DNA of 64,000 nucleotides from Phnomibacter ginsenosidimutans (GTDB lineage Bacteria > Bacteroidota > Bacteroidia > Chitinophagales > Chitinophagaceae), in contig NZ_CP046566.1 in the NCBI RefSeq assembly GCF_009740285.1, forward strand, positions 2,476,501-2,540,500, in the 5' to 3' direction. Below, piece by piece: positions 1 through 9,198 of the stretch; within the stretch, counting starts at the first letter, position 1; the number at the start of each line of letters is the position of its first letter. Both the position numbers and the translations under genes were made by a program. The notes under the pieces were generated by a model. That model was not told where the DNA came from and did no database searches. It saw only the letters and a program-made list of their open reading frames with translations.

Positions 1-1003
1 GTTTCTGTAAACTCTGTTACAAAGCGCTGCAGATAAGGATCGGTGGCAATCATAAATGTAGTGATCGGTATTTTCAGCTTCTTACATTGTGCTGCCAGGT
101 TGAGGCAACGACTGAAAATTTTCCTATCAATACCAAAGCTGTTTTTGTAATACCGCTTCCCGATTTTCAAACAGGTAGGCTTACCATCGGTAATCATAAA
201 TATCTGCTTGTTCGGATTTTTCTTTTGCGCAGCAGTTCCATGGCCAGCTCTATACCTGCCACGGTGTTGGTGTGGTAAGGCCCTACTTGCAGATAAGGCA
301 GTTCTTTTATTTCCACCGTCCATGCATCGTTGCCAAACACCACAATATCCAATGTGTCTTTCGGATACTTGGTGGTGATGAGTTCACTCAATGCCATGGC
401 AACTTTTTTGGCCGGCGTAATGCGGTCCTCGCCATACAAAATCATGGAGTGGCTGATGTCAATCATCAGCACGGTAGATGTTTGCGTTTTGAAATCCGTT
501 TCGCGGATATGCAAATCATCTTCATGCATTTGAAAGCGTTCGATGCCATGATTGATTTGTGCATTCCGAATGCTCTCAGTAAAATCTATTTGTTCCAGCG
601 TATCGCCAAACTGAAAGGGTTTGGTTTCCGGATTGATTTCATCGCCTACGCCGGGCTTAAAAGTTTGGTGATTGCCCGACTTCGTTTTGCGCAGCTTACC
701 AAAAATTTCTTCGAGGCTGCGTTTGCGAATACCCTGTTCTGTTTTAGGTGTAATGTTGATGGAGCCTTTCTCCGGGTCTTCAGCAATGTACCCCTGGTCT
801 TTCAGGTCTTCTATAAAATCGCCCATGCCATAGTCGGCATCGGTAAGTTCAAACTTGCGGTCTATTTCATTCATCCAGTTCAATGCCTCACTTACATCGC
901 CATTGGTATAGGTGAGCATTTGCATAAAAATATCCAGCAACTGATCAAACTTGCTCTTCCCTTCTGCGCCTTCTTCAAACTTCAAAAACCGATGCCCCTT
1001 CAT
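1..1003 (-). CDS. VWA domain protein (frameshifted, C-terminus beyond window)
   Basis: von Willebrand factor type A domain protein, probably cytoplasmic. The N-terminal ~150 residues are charged and helical. The VWA domain follows with a clear MIDAS metal site (DISHS, in VLMIDISHSM) and, after a frame change, TDGKPTCLK. The start at 1003 (MKGHRFLKF) is preferred to an in-frame ATG 63 bases upstream because conserved sequence begins there. The frame breaks at a short T run (223-226); one more base restores a continuous protein through KNPNKQIFMITDG to base 1, where the window cuts it. In Bacteroidota such proteins commonly sit beside a MoxR-type AAA ATPase; that neighbour would lie outside the window. 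The family is clear, the biological role is not. Confidence 0.8.
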
Positions 1004-1104
1004 GTTGCTTGCTTTACTTCTAAGGTACCACAATTTAACACGGCAGCGGGTGAATGGTTGTCGCATTCAGGAAAATGAATAACGATATACATTGGCTATT
1101 GCTA

Positions 1105-1138
1105 CAAAAAAGATACCCGCAAAAGATTGCGGGTATCT
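1105..1138 (-). terminator. Rho-independent terminator of the GT117-like gene
   Basis: Perfect 10 bp stem (AGATACCCGC / GCGGGTATCT, 1111-1120 and 1129-1138) with an 8-base loop. On the minus strand it is followed by a run of T, 25 bases after the stop codon at 1163. Confidence 0.85.
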
Positions 1139-1162
1139 GCTATAAGGTGGCATGATGATTCC

Positions 1163-4100
1163 TTATTTACTTGCTGGCTGAGCGTTGGTATCGCCACCAA
1201 TTTTTACCGGACCTTCTACCACCGGCGTATTGTTGCGTTTCAACACTTCTTCCATTTGGTCGAGCATTTGCAGCATCATTTGGGTACGCTGTACTTCCAG
1301 TGTCATGCGTTCGGCACGCTGGTCGCCAATGGCAGCAAAATAGGCCATCTGCTCGGTCAGGTCTTTGCGAACAGCTGCACCAATTTTCTTGGCCAGTTTT
1401 TCTTCACCGGCACGGTAAGCAGCTTCCATCAGCATAAGGCTGGTTTGGTTGTGCAATGCATAACGGCTGGCCAAACCATAAGGCATGTTGGTGCTGTCCA
1501 TCATTTGGTCTACCCGCTGCAGCAGTTTTTGTGCACTATCCTTTTGGCCGTTGGCGGCAAGGCTTACCGCTACATCTGCATAAGCCTGACGAAGGTTATT
1601 GAGGTGGCGGCGGTTTTCTTCATCGAAGTACACACCGGCTTTCTCGGCATTGCCAAACTTAAATTCCTTCATCATTTTTTCGTAAGCCCACTCGGTGTTT
1701 ACTTCTTCGTTGGCTACAGGCACCAAACGGTAGGTCATACCATCGCGGCGCAGGTAGTTTTGGAAGCCCAGCTCATCAAACTTGCTGGTGAAATAAATGG
1801 GACGCTTGAAGTTGTTGCCAGCAATCACAGCCAACACAGCGAGATCATTTTTCAGCATTACTTGCTTGGGCACCTGGAAGGCAATGGTATCAACAATTGC
1901 ATCCGTTGCTTTTACGGTACCATTCTTAACCACTGCAGCTTTGTCTACAGGTACATAGAAGGTATTGCTGGGGTAAACAGGAATGTATTCGCCCTGTGCA
2001 TTGTACATTTTCTGGAAGTCGGCAGTGCCAATCCAGTCTTTCATAATGCTGTACAGGTTTTGTGCGCCTTCATAACCCGGACGTGGTTCGAAGAATGCAT
2101 AGTTGAGTTTGTCGCCTTCAATTTGCTCGGGGCTCCAAATCACATCCATGGCATCACTTTCGTTCACTTTGTAACGCAGCTGGTTGATGTACCAATCGAT
2201 ACCCAGCAGGCTATAGTTAATGACCCGCACATCACGACGAATACCCATTACTTCTTGTGCATACCACAACGGATACGTATCGTTATCTCCAAAGCTGAAG
2301 AGGATGGCATTGGGGGCACAACTGTTGAGGTAATCCACCGCCAAATCTGGCGCCATGGTTTTGTTGCTCCGGTCATGATCGTCCCACTCTTGTGCTGCCA
2401 TCCACAATGGTGCTGCCAGCAAAGTGATGGCGATGGCACCAGTGGCCATGGTCTTTTCTGATTTCAAGGCTTTTACCAGATAGAAAATACCCGCTACAAC
2501 TGCTGTGCCAAACACACCCAATAAGGCAACTCCTACAAAGGCTTTACCATCACTGGTTCCTATTGATGCACTCATAGCAGCCACGAGATAAATAACACCG
2601 GCACCAATCAATATTTTCTGTAATAGTTTCTGCGCATTTTCTTTTGCCAGCAATACAAAGGCTGGCACTGCCAAACCAATCCACACTGCAAACGCATAGA
2701 AGCTACCCACATATGCATAGTCACGTTCACGTGGCTGATTGCCCGCCTGGTTGAGGTACACTACAATAGCCATTCCGGTAAAGAAGAACAACAGTCCGTT
2801 TACCAAAAAGTCTTTGCGGTGACGATAGTATTGGAAGAATAAACCAAACAAACCCAGAATGAGCGGTAAGCCCAGCAGTTTGTTGTTAGCCTTATTGTTT
2901 TTGATGGTTTCGGGCATGGCGCTTTGCGGGCCATAAATCAAATCATCAATGAAAGAGATACCGGTAATCCAGTTGCCGTCCCGAACGTTGCTGGCATACA
3001 CACCCTGAATATCGTTTTGCTTACCCGCAAAATTCCACATGAAATAGCGCAGGTACATCCAGTAGGTTTGATAACCAACGAAGAAGCGGATGTTATCGGC
3101 AAAAGTGGGGCGGCGTTCGTAGGGGCCGGTTTCGGGGTTCTGCATTTTCGGATCATCGGTGCGGCCAATACCCAGCACATCGGCATAGTAGTTGGCATGC
3201 TGCTGATCGTTGCTGCGGTCCCACACACGGGGGAAGAACATCATATCAGCCGGGTCGTACACTTCTTTTACATCATTACCCAGCTCAATGTATTTGTCTT
3301 TGCTTTTCTGATACCGCATGGCACCTTCTTCGCGGCTGGTGTTGCGGCTTTGTGCAGTAAACACTTGTCCGTATACCAACGGAAAATCGCCATACTGCTC
3401 ACGACCCAAGTAGCCCACCAAACTCATAGGGTTGTCTACATTGTACATGTCCACACCGGGGTCGGCGCTGGAGCGAATCATGGTGGTGAGGTAAGAAGAA
3501 TATCCAATGAGCATGAAGGTGAGGCACCACAAACCCAAACGCAGATAGTACCAGCCTTTTTTGGCAGCCATGCGCAAGCCAAACCAAATAGCCACCGCCA
3601 GCAATACAAAGAAGGTAGTGAAGCCACTGAAGAAAGGCAGGCCAAAATCATTAACAAACAAAATATCGAAATGTCCAGCGCCTTTGATGCTGTACTGAAT
3701 CACAAACTTTTGTACCACACCAGTAATAACGCAACCAATCACAAATGCCCAGAATGTGCCCCACTTGGTAACGGTGTACCGCTTGAAGTAATAAATCATC
3801 ACAATGGCGGGGATGGTCAACAGGTTGAGCAGGTGAACGCCAATGCTGAGGCCCATCATGAAGAAGATGAACACAATCCAACGGTCGGCATTGCTATGGC
3901 CGGTGCCTGCATCGGTGCGGGCATCTTTATCTACCTGATGCTCCCACTTGAGCATGGCCCAAAATACCAATGCGGTAAAAAATGAACTCAACGCATATAC
4001 TTCGCCTTCTACGGCGCTATACCAAAATGAATCGCTGAAAGTATAGGCCAACGCACCTACTACACCAGCACCCATAATAGTGAGGGCTTGTGGTTGGGTA

Positions 4101-4435
4101 ATGGTTTCCACCACGGGATTTACCAGTTTGCGGGCAAAGTGCGTAATGGTCCAAAACAGGAAGAGAATGGTAAAGCTGCTGGCCAGAGCACTCATGATGT
4201 TGACAGCTTTGGCGGCAGTAGCCGGATCATCGCCAAACAGCACAATGAAAAAACGGCCGATGAGTACAAACATGGGGGCACCCGGCGGGTGTGGAATTTG
4301 CAACTTGAAACAGCTGGCTACAAACTCACCGCAATCCCACAGGCTGCCGTTTTTTTCGGCAGTCATAATGTACACGGCACTGGCAATGAGGAACACGATC
4401 CAACCTACAACGTTGTTCAACCGGTTAAACTTCAT
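1163..4435 (-). CDS. DUF2723 / GT117-like protein O-mannosyltransferase-type membrane protein
   Basis: Large integral membrane protein of 1090 residues of the DUF2723 family, now grouped with GT117 and related to protein O-mannosyltransferases (GT39). Members are thought to transfer a sugar from a lipid carrier to proteins or lipids on the periplasmic side. Visible: a first membrane segment at residues 8-26, then the conserved SLWDCGEFVASCFKL and HPPGAPMF region with acidic residues typical of GT-C folds, about a dozen further hydrophobic segments to ~residue 680, and a soluble C-terminal ~400 residues that look helical and TPR-like. It is monocistronic, with its own terminator. Family assignment is firm; the glycan and acceptor are unknown. 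Confidence 0.88.
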   Translation of the reverse strand: MKFNRLNNVVGWIVFLIASAVYIMTAEKNGSLWDCGEFVASCFKLQIPHPPGAPMFVLIGRFFIVLFGDDPATAAKAVNIMSALASSFTILFLFWTITHFARKLVNPVVETITQPQALTIMGAGVVGALAYTFSDSFWYSAVEGEVYALSSFFTALVFWAMLKWEHQVDKDARTDAGTGHSNADRWIVFIFFMMGLSIGVHLLNLLTIPAIVMIYYFKRYTVTKWGTFWAFVIGCVITGVVQKFVIQYSIKGAGHFDILFVNDFGLPFFSGFTTFFVLLAVAIWFGLRMAAKKGWYYLRLGLWCLTFMLIGYSSYLTTMIRSSADPGVDMYNVDNPMSLVGYLGREQYGDFPLVYGQVFTAQSRNTSREEGAMRYQKSKDKYIELGNDVKEVYDPADMMFFPRVWDRSNDQQHANYYADVLGIGRTDDPKMQNPETGPYERRPTFADNIRFFVGYQTYWMYLRYFMWNFAGKQNDIQGVYASNVRDGNWITGISFIDDLIYGPQSAMPETIKNNKANNKLLGLPLILGLFGLFFQYYRHRKDFLVNGLLFFFTGMAIVVYLNQAGNQPRERDYAYVGSFYAFAVWIGLAVPAFVLLAKENAQKLLQKILIGAGVIYLVAAMSASIGTSDGKAFVGVALLGVFGTAVVAGIFYLVKALKSEKTMATGAIAITLLAAPLWMAAQEWDDHDRSNKTMAPDLAVDYLNSCAPNAILFSFGDNDTYPLWYAQEVMGIRRDVRVINYSLLGIDWYINQLRYKVNESDAMDVIWSPEQIEGDKLNYAFFEPRPGYEGAQNLYSIMKDWIGTADFQKMYNAQGEYIPVYPSNTFYVPVDKAAVVKNGTVKATDAIVDTIAFQVPKQVMLKNDLAVLAVIAGNNFKRPIYFTSKFDELGFQNYLRRDGMTYRLVPVANEEVNTEWAYEKMMKEFKFGNAEKAGVYFDEENRRHLNNLRQAYADVAVSLAANGQKDSAQKLLQRVDQMMDSTNMPYGLASRYALHNQTSLMLMEAAYRAGEEKLAKKIGAAVRKDLTEQMAYFAAIGDQRAERMTLEVQRTQMMLQMLDQMEEVLKRNNTPVVEGPVKIGGDTNAQPASK

Positions 4436-4619
4436 ATCAATTCAGATTAGCATTTACAGCCCGGGCATACCTCGGGCTGCTCGTTGGTTTTAAAGTGGTG
4501 GCGAATATAGTTAATGGCCGCTATGGCGAATACATATTTACCCACCGTTGGGCGTTAAAATTCAATAGAAAGCATATTGATGCAAAACCGCCTGTAAACA
4601 AGTCGGTTTTCCGTGGCAA

Positions 4620-5072
4620 TTAGTCGCAATTGCAGGGCCACTCCTGCCCCAGGTCAATCACTGTTACCACGGTTACTTCATCGGCACAAGGAGCAAAAAT
4701 GATGCGGACCCGCTGGCCATCGTTGGTTCGGCCTTCCACGGCATATTTACGGTTGCAATCGCTACGGTTGCCAATGTCGCTTTTCTTGTAGTTGATGTCG
4801 CCATTACGCAAAATGTCTTTTACCTCGGCCTGCGTAATGTGGCGGCACTCCATGCGGCAGCGGGCATGCTTGCTGTAGTTGATTTGTGAAGGATTACGGT
4901 TGAGGCCCCGCTGGTCGCTGTTGGATGTATTGCGGGTCGTTTCTTTTCGGGTGGTGGGCCTTGGATCGGTGCCGTTGGGGTTGCACTGGCGCACTACCAG
5001 CCAGGCAATGCCCAGCAGCACCAGCGCCAGCACCGGCGCAAAACGATTGGCTTTCTTTCGGGTAACAGACAT
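4620..5072 (-). CDS. DUF4258 domain protein, membrane-anchored
   Basis: Protein of 150 residues with one N-terminal membrane segment (about residues 12-28, VLALVLLGIAWLVV), a polar Thr/Arg/Asn linker, and a C-terminal DUF4258 domain starting at YSKHARCRMECRHITQ. The domain holds six or more cysteines, including a terminal WPCNCD. DUF4258 is a small fold related to RelE/BrnT-type toxins, but this membrane-tethered form has no adjacent antitoxin-like gene, so a toxin role is not supported. The family is confident; the function is unknown. Likely its own transcription unit, opposite to mtaB. Confidence 0.75.
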   Translation of the reverse strand: MSVTRKKANRFAPVLALVLLGIAWLVVRQCNPNGTDPRPTTRKETTRNTSNSDQRGLNRNPSQINYSKHARCRMECRHITQAEVKDILRNGDINYKKSDIGNRSDCNRKYAVEGRTNDGQRVRIIFAPCADEVTVVTVIDLGQEWPCNCD

Positions 5073-5084
5073 GCTGCAAAATAT

Positions 5085-5245
5085 GGCTGATTTCTGATGT
5101 CAGATGTCTGATTTTTACCACAGAGGACATGGAGGTTTACACAGAGAAGCGCAGAGGATTGTTGAAGGCTTCGTTAAGCTTTGACCTTTCTGCCTTTTGC
5201 CCTAAGCCTTTTGCTTTCTGCTTTAAGCCTTTTGCTTTCATCCGC
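5085..5245. repeat. Degenerate phrase repeats upstream of mtaB
   Basis: Three low-complexity runs follow each other: a TGATTTCTGATGTCAGATG-type run, a fragment like CACAGAGGACATGGAGG, and a tandem AAGCCTTTTGCTTTCTGC-type repeat whose last copy ends just before the mtaB promoter element. Similar families recur at other gaps in the window. Confidence 0.6.
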
Positions 5246-5246
5246 T

Positions 5247-5254
5247 TACCTTTG
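5247..5254 (+). promoter_or_regulatory. Bacteroidota -7 element of mtaB
   Basis: TACCTTTG matches the Bacteroidota -7 consensus TAnnTTTG. It lies only 8 bases before the ATG, implying a very short leader. Confidence 0.55.
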
Positions 5255-5262
5255 CCGCCCTT

Positions 5263-6546
5263 ATGCTGGCAGCTACCAAAAAGAAGACCGTTGCTTTTCA
5301 CACCCTCGGGTGTAAGCTCAACTTTTCGGAAACCTCCACCCTCAGCCGTCAACTTGAAGCCGACGGTTTTGAGAAGCGGGAGTTTACCGATGTGGCCGAC
5401 GTGTACGTGATCAACACCTGCAGCGTAACCGACAATGCCGATAAAGAATGCCGGCAACTGGTGCGCCGCATACAGCGCAAAGCTCCCGAAAGCCTGGTGG
5501 TGATTACCGGCTGCTACGCCCAGCTCAAGCCCAAAGAAATAGCCGACATACCCGGCGTTGATTTGGTTCTGGGTGCTGCCGAAAAATTCAACATTACCAA
5601 ACACATAGCCGAACTGAGCAAGGGCGACAGCACCCGCATCAGCAGCTGCGATATTGAGGCCGTGAGCGGCTTCAACAGCAGCTGGAGCCAGGGCGACCGT
5701 ACCCGTACTTTTTTAAAAGTGCAGGACGGCTGCGATTACAGCTGTAGTTTTTGCACCATCCCCATGGCCCGGGGCAAAAGCCGCAGCGACAATGTGGCTA
5801 ACGTGGTAGCCAATGCCGAAAAGCTGGCTGCCGAAGGCGTAAAAGAAATTGTACTAACCGGTGTCAACCTCGGCGACTTTGGCAAAGGCCCCGATGGCAA
5901 CCTCAAATACGAAGAAAACTTCTTCGACCTGGTAAAAGCGCTGGATAAGGTGGAAGGCATCAGCCGCTACCGCATCAGCAGCATTGAGCCCAACCTGCTT
6001 ACCGACGAGATCATTGATTATGTAGCACAAAGCCGTGCATTCATGCCGCATTTTCATATACCCCTACAAAGCGGCAGCGATACCATTTTGGGTATGATGC
6101 GCCGCCGCTACAAACGCCAGCTGTATGCCGACCGTGTGACCCGCATCAAACAGCTGATGCCCCACTGCGCCATTGGTGTGGATGTGATTGTGGGCTTCCC
6201 CGGCGAAACAGATGCGCATTTTAAAGAGACTTTCGACTTTTTGCACAGCCTCGATGTAAGTTACCTGCACGTATTTACGTACAGCGAAAGAGACAATACC
6301 AAGGCCTTGGAAATTGCTGATGTGGTGCCTGTGTCAGTACGCAACGACCGCAACAAAACATTGCGCAACCTCAGCTACATGAAGCAGCAATATTTTACCG
6401 AACAGCACAAAGGACAAACCCGTACCGTGCTGTTTGAAGGGCATGAAAAAGGCGGCATGATGGAAGGCTATACCGACAACTACATCCGTATACAAACCCC
6501 CTTCCGTGCAGAGTGGGCCAACCAGTTGGTGGACTGGACGATTTAG
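5263..6546 (+). CDS. mtaB: tRNA (N6-threonylcarbamoyladenosine(37)-C2)-methylthiotransferase MtaB
   Basis: Radical-SAM methylthiotransferase that converts t6A37 of ANN-decoding tRNAs to ms2t6A. Domain order is typical: an N-terminal UPF0004 domain with the auxiliary [4Fe-4S] cysteines (C17 in HTLGCKLN, C53, C84), a radical SAM core with CDYSCSFC (C157, C161, C164), and a C-terminal TRAM-like region ending VLFEGHEKGGMMEGYTDNY. Its 427 residues match the family. ATG 5263 is the first start and lies directly behind a TACCTTTG promoter element, so the leader is extremely short. Monocistronic. Confidence 0.95.
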   Translation: MLAATKKKTVAFHTLGCKLNFSETSTLSRQLEADGFEKREFTDVADVYVINTCSVTDNADKECRQLVRRIQRKAPESLVVITGCYAQLKPKEIADIPGVDLVLGAAEKFNITKHIAELSKGDSTRISSCDIEAVSGFNSSWSQGDRTRTFLKVQDGCDYSCSFCTIPMARGKSRSDNVANVVANAEKLAAEGVKEIVLTGVNLGDFGKGPDGNLKYEENFFDLVKALDKVEGISRYRISSIEPNLLTDEIIDYVAQSRAFMPHFHIPLQSGSDTILGMMRRRYKRQLYADRVTRIKQLMPHCAIGVDVIVGFPGETDAHFKETFDFLHSLDVSYLHVFTYSERDNTKALEIADVVPVSVRNDRNKTLRNLSYMKQQYFTEQHKGQTRTVLFEGHEKGGMMEGYTDNYIRIQTPFRAEWANQLVDWTI

Positions 6547-6572
6547 GAAAATCTTTTTCTTATTCAATCATC

Positions 6573-6591
6573 CTGCTTTCTTAGAAAGCAG
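6573..6591. terminator. Hairpin between convergent genes
   Basis: CTGCTTTC and GAAAGCAG form a perfect 8 bp stem with a 3-base loop, midway between the ends of mtaB and the minus-strand gene. The T run on either side is weak, so termination is inferred. Confidence 0.4.
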
Positions 6592-6594
6592 CAA

Positions 6595-6981
6595 TCATTC
6601 TTTTTGCCAAAGCCAAACCGCGATGATCCAAAATTGCAACGCACTGAGGATGATTTTCCAATGGAGGCTGAGCCCGCCCACCAAGAGTACCATAAACGCC
6701 AGCGTACCCATGAGCACAATGCTGGTGCGGGTTTGCCAGCGGCGGGGCTTTGAGGCAAACACCGTGTACAGCATCAGCAGCTGTCCTAAAAAGGGCAGCA
6801 ACACCAAAGGATGCATCAATGTATTTACGGTGTCTTTTTGCAGGGTAATGATTTGCCATTCTATCTGTGCTACAAAAGCATGCTGCCGTTTACCCCACTC
6901 GAGGTAAAGGCATAAAAAGAAAGCAACAAACCTACCCGTAATACTTTCACTGGCATACCGAAAGCTACTGCGGTTTGGCAC
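6595..6981 (-). CDS. Small membrane protein, unknown function
   Basis: Three hydrophobic segments are visible in the C-terminal 75 residues (LVLLPFLGQLLMLYTVF, SIVLMGTLAFMVLLVGGL, IILSALQFWIIAVWLW). The strong part starts at QKDTVNTLMHPLVLLPF. The upstream ~50 residues are not membrane-like, and an internal ATG at 6816 (MHPLVLLP) is the minimal start, so the true N-terminus is uncertain and may itself be affected by an indel. I do not recognise a named family. It converges on mtaB. Confidence 0.5.
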   Translation of the reverse strand: MPNRSSFRYASESITGRFVAFFLCLYLEWGKRQHAFVAQIEWQIITLQKDTVNTLMHPLVLLPFLGQLLMLYTVFASKPRRWQTRTSIVLMGTLAFMVLLVGGLSLHWKIILSALQFWIIAVWLWQKE

Positions 6982-7083
6982 GAGCAGGCATGAGAAATAA
7001 CAGGATTTGCATTGACTAGAAAATATCTACCATCAACAGCAGCATTTTTATTGATTTGATACTTATACTTACATTGCTTAAGG

Positions 7084-7755
7084 ATGAATGGAAATATTTC
7101 GAGAGTATTTATTATTGGTTTCAACGCCATCCCTATCATTGGAGCAGCCTTTTACGGCTGGATTCCATTTGATATTTTTTGGCTGTTTTGGGTAGAGACT
7201 TTAATCATTGGATTGTTTAACGCCTTGCGCATTCTACTGAGCCAAGGCAACGACAAGGCAATGCCTTTTACACAAGGACTGAAACATTGGAACGTAAAAA
7301 AATCATTCAAATACCTGATGACAAGGGTATTCATTTTTTTGTTTTATGCCCTATTCATCATCGTATTTATTGGTTTGCTCGCTAATCCAAATAAAACAGA
7401 TACCGGATTTTTACAAACACTGGCATTTGCCAATCCTCTATTCAATCTGGCGTTGATATTGGCAGTAGTAGTTCAGTCCATTTACCTCATCAAAAATTTT
7501 TTAATGAGCAAAGCCTATTACTATGCCAGCCCCGACAGCTATGCAGCCATTTTTGATGCAAGACAAATAGTTATTCATATTGCAGTTGTTATTGGGGCGG
7601 TTGGTTCGGCGTTTCTATTCGACCACAGTTCGCCTCATAATTACGGTGCCATTTTTATGATGAGCATTTTGTGTGTAGCAAAATGCGTGTATGAATTGTT
7701 CTTTGTAAGCGACAACGATTTTCAGCAACTACCTTCTGGCAACATCACGATGTGA
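7084..7755 (+). CDS. Polytopic membrane protein, DUF6498-like
   Basis: Protein of 223 residues with about six membrane segments. It carries the pair IFWLFWVETLIIGLFNALR near the N-terminus, which resembles DUF6498 membrane proteins, and a second conserved stretch around DARQIVIHIAVVIGAVGS. No catalytic residues are evident. AT-richer than the neighbouring mtaB. It converges with the methyltransferase gene, with only 8 bases between the stops. The DUF assignment is from memory of the pattern and is tentative; the membrane topology is clear. Confidence 0.55.
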   Translation: MNGNISRVFIIGFNAIPIIGAAFYGWIPFDIFWLFWVETLIIGLFNALRILLSQGNDKAMPFTQGLKHWNVKKSFKYLMTRVFIFLFYALFIIVFIGLLANPNKTDTGFLQTLAFANPLFNLALILAVVVQSIYLIKNFLMSKAYYYASPDSYAAIFDARQIVIHIAVVIGAVGSAFLFDHSSPHNYGAIFMMSILCVAKCVYELFFVSDNDFQQLPSGNITM

Positions 7756-7763
7756 TGCTTTGA

Positions 7764-8561
7764 TTAAAATCGAACCGGGAAATGCTGTTTCACTTTAAAG
7801 TCTTTGCGAAACAAGGCGATGCCGATAAAAAATAAATCGATGGTCATGGTTACCCGTTCATCGGCTATTACCTGCTGCCACGCTTGTTCCATTTCGGCAC
7901 TCCAGTGCACATCGTCGAATACCACGATGCTATATTCATGCAACAACGGATAAGCCTGTTCGAAATAACGAATGGTTGGCTCGTAGCGATGATTGCCATC
8001 AATGTACAGCAAATCGATGGGCGCTGATTGCTGCAGCAATGCAGGAAAAGTATCATCAAAATTGCCCACCACCTGATGGATGTTGTGTAGCTGCAATTGC
8101 TGAAAGCATTGTGTCGCCAGCTCCGCAATGGCCGGAGCACCTTCTAGCGTATGCAGTTGCTTTGTATGCGGCGATGATGCGAGGTAGGCACTGGTAACGC
8201 CCAATGAGGTACCGAGTTCTACAATGTTGTTGCAGGCGTAAAAACGGGCCATGCGATGCAGCAGTTGCGCAAATTTCTTCGGCTTCAAAGCAGCGGCAGC
8301 AATGGATTGCACACTGCGCTGTTTGGTAGCACCGGTTCGGCTGCCGGCACCAAAATCTTGAATCGTCAATACCTGCTCGTTGGCCAGCAACTGGCGGCGC
8401 CATTGCTCAATGGGTGTATAGCAATTGTATACCTTTTTGTCGTTCAGCACTTTGATGATGAACTCAAACACAAAAGGTGAATGCACACCGTGGCCTTGGC
8501 CATTGTGGGCATGCCAATAGTACTGCAGGTATTTTTTGCCTAACTGAAAAGCGTTGTACAT
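7764..8561 (-). CDS. Class I SAM-dependent methyltransferase
   Basis: Rossmann-fold methyltransferase of 265 residues. Motif I is NNIVELGTSLGVTSAYLA, the acidic ribose-binding residue follows in LHTLEGAP, motif IV is IDLLYIDGNHRYEPT, and VVFDDVHWS follows, as in the Methyltransf_24 / O-methyltransferase group. The substrate is not predictable. It ends the thyA-folA run, 9 bases downstream of folA, so it is probably cotranscribed with folate/thymidylate genes, although a functional link is not evident. Confidence 0.82.
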   Translation of the reverse strand: MYNAFQLGKKYLQYYWHAHNGQGHGVHSPFVFEFIIKVLNDKKVYNCYTPIEQWRRQLLANEQVLTIQDFGAGSRTGATKQRSVQSIAAAALKPKKFAQLLHRMARFYACNNIVELGTSLGVTSAYLASSPHTKQLHTLEGAPAIAELATQCFQQLQLHNIHQVVGNFDDTFPALLQQSAPIDLLYIDGNHRYEPTIRYFEQAYPLLHEYSIVVFDDVHWSAEMEQAWQQVIADERVTMTIDLFFIGIALFRKDFKVKQHFPVRF

Positions 8562-8570
8562 CCTTGTGGC

Positions 8571-9071
8571 TTAGCCTTGTTTGCGTTCCCAAATTTCGAT
8601 GGTATGCGGCAGTTTGTTTTTTTCATCCGGTGCAAAGTCTTGAGCTTTTACCAGCTGCCATTCGTCCCATTTCACCCCATCAAAAAACACATCGGCGTCA
8701 TCATAACGGGCATGTACACGGGTAATGTAAATCCGTTCTGCTATCGTCAGCGATTCTTTGTAAATCTGACCACCACCAATCACGAAGATTTCCTTCGTGT
8801 GCAGCTGCCGGGCTTTTTCAATGGCATCAAACAAGTTGGCGCATACTTCGGCTCCTTCGGCCTTCCAATCGGGCTGGCGGCTGATAACAATATTGGCCCG
8901 GCCTTGTAAAGGTTTGCCCAACGATTCCCAGGTTTTACGCCCCATAATCACAGGCATAGCCCAGGTGGTGTTTTTAAAAAACTTCATGTCGTTGGGCAGG
9001 TGCCACAAGAGGTTGCCCTCTTTTCCGATGGCGTTGTTTTCGGCGGCGGCTACTATGATTGAGATTGTCAT
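8571..9071 (-). CDS. folA: Dihydrofolate reductase
   Basis: NADPH-dependent reduction of dihydrofolate to tetrahydrofolate. The protein has 166 residues from ATG 9071 (MTISIIVAAAENNAIGKEG), which matches the family; an in-frame ATG 66 bases upstream is rejected because it adds a non-conserved extension encoded by repeat DNA. Visible motifs are GNLLWHLPNDMKFFK with the catalytic Asp, VIMGRKTWESLG, and EIFVIGGGQIY. It sits downstream of thyA on the same strand: ThyA oxidises methylene-THF to DHF and FolA regenerates THF, so the pair forms a metabolic unit. Confidence 0.95.
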   Translation of the reverse strand: MTISIIVAAAENNAIGKEGNLLWHLPNDMKFFKNTTWAMPVIMGRKTWESLGKPLQGRANIVISRQPDWKAEGAEVCANLFDAIEKARQLHTKEIFVIGGGQIYKESLTIAERIYITRVHARYDDADVFFDGVKWDEWQLVKAQDFAPDEKNKLPHTIEIWERKQG

Positions 9072-9084
9072 TTCTGATTGATTG

Positions 9085-9190
9085 AATGGTTGAAGCGTTA
9101 AGGAGTTGACTTGTTGACGAGGTGACGAGTTAACCACTTGATTACATCCCTATTCCTAATGAACTAATCAACGAGTCAACCTATCAACGT
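9085..9190. repeat. Degenerate GTTGACGAGTT-type phrase repeats
   Basis: Between folA and thyA lie copies of short units such as GAGTTGAC, GTTGACGAGG, GACGAGTTAAC and AACGAGTCAAC, present in both orientations. The same family appears at 50.0 kb. Confidence 0.6.
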
Positions 9191-9198
9191 TCCTACAC

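Noticed and set aside
1127-2461. Long open frame opposite the GT117-like gene (444 codons)
   Set aside because: It lies antisense to a conserved membrane protein, has biased residue content (His, Gly, Val) typical of shadow frames, and matches no family.
4620-5072. DUF4258 gene as a toxin of a TA pair
   Set aside because: It is membrane-anchored and has no adjacent antitoxin-like gene.
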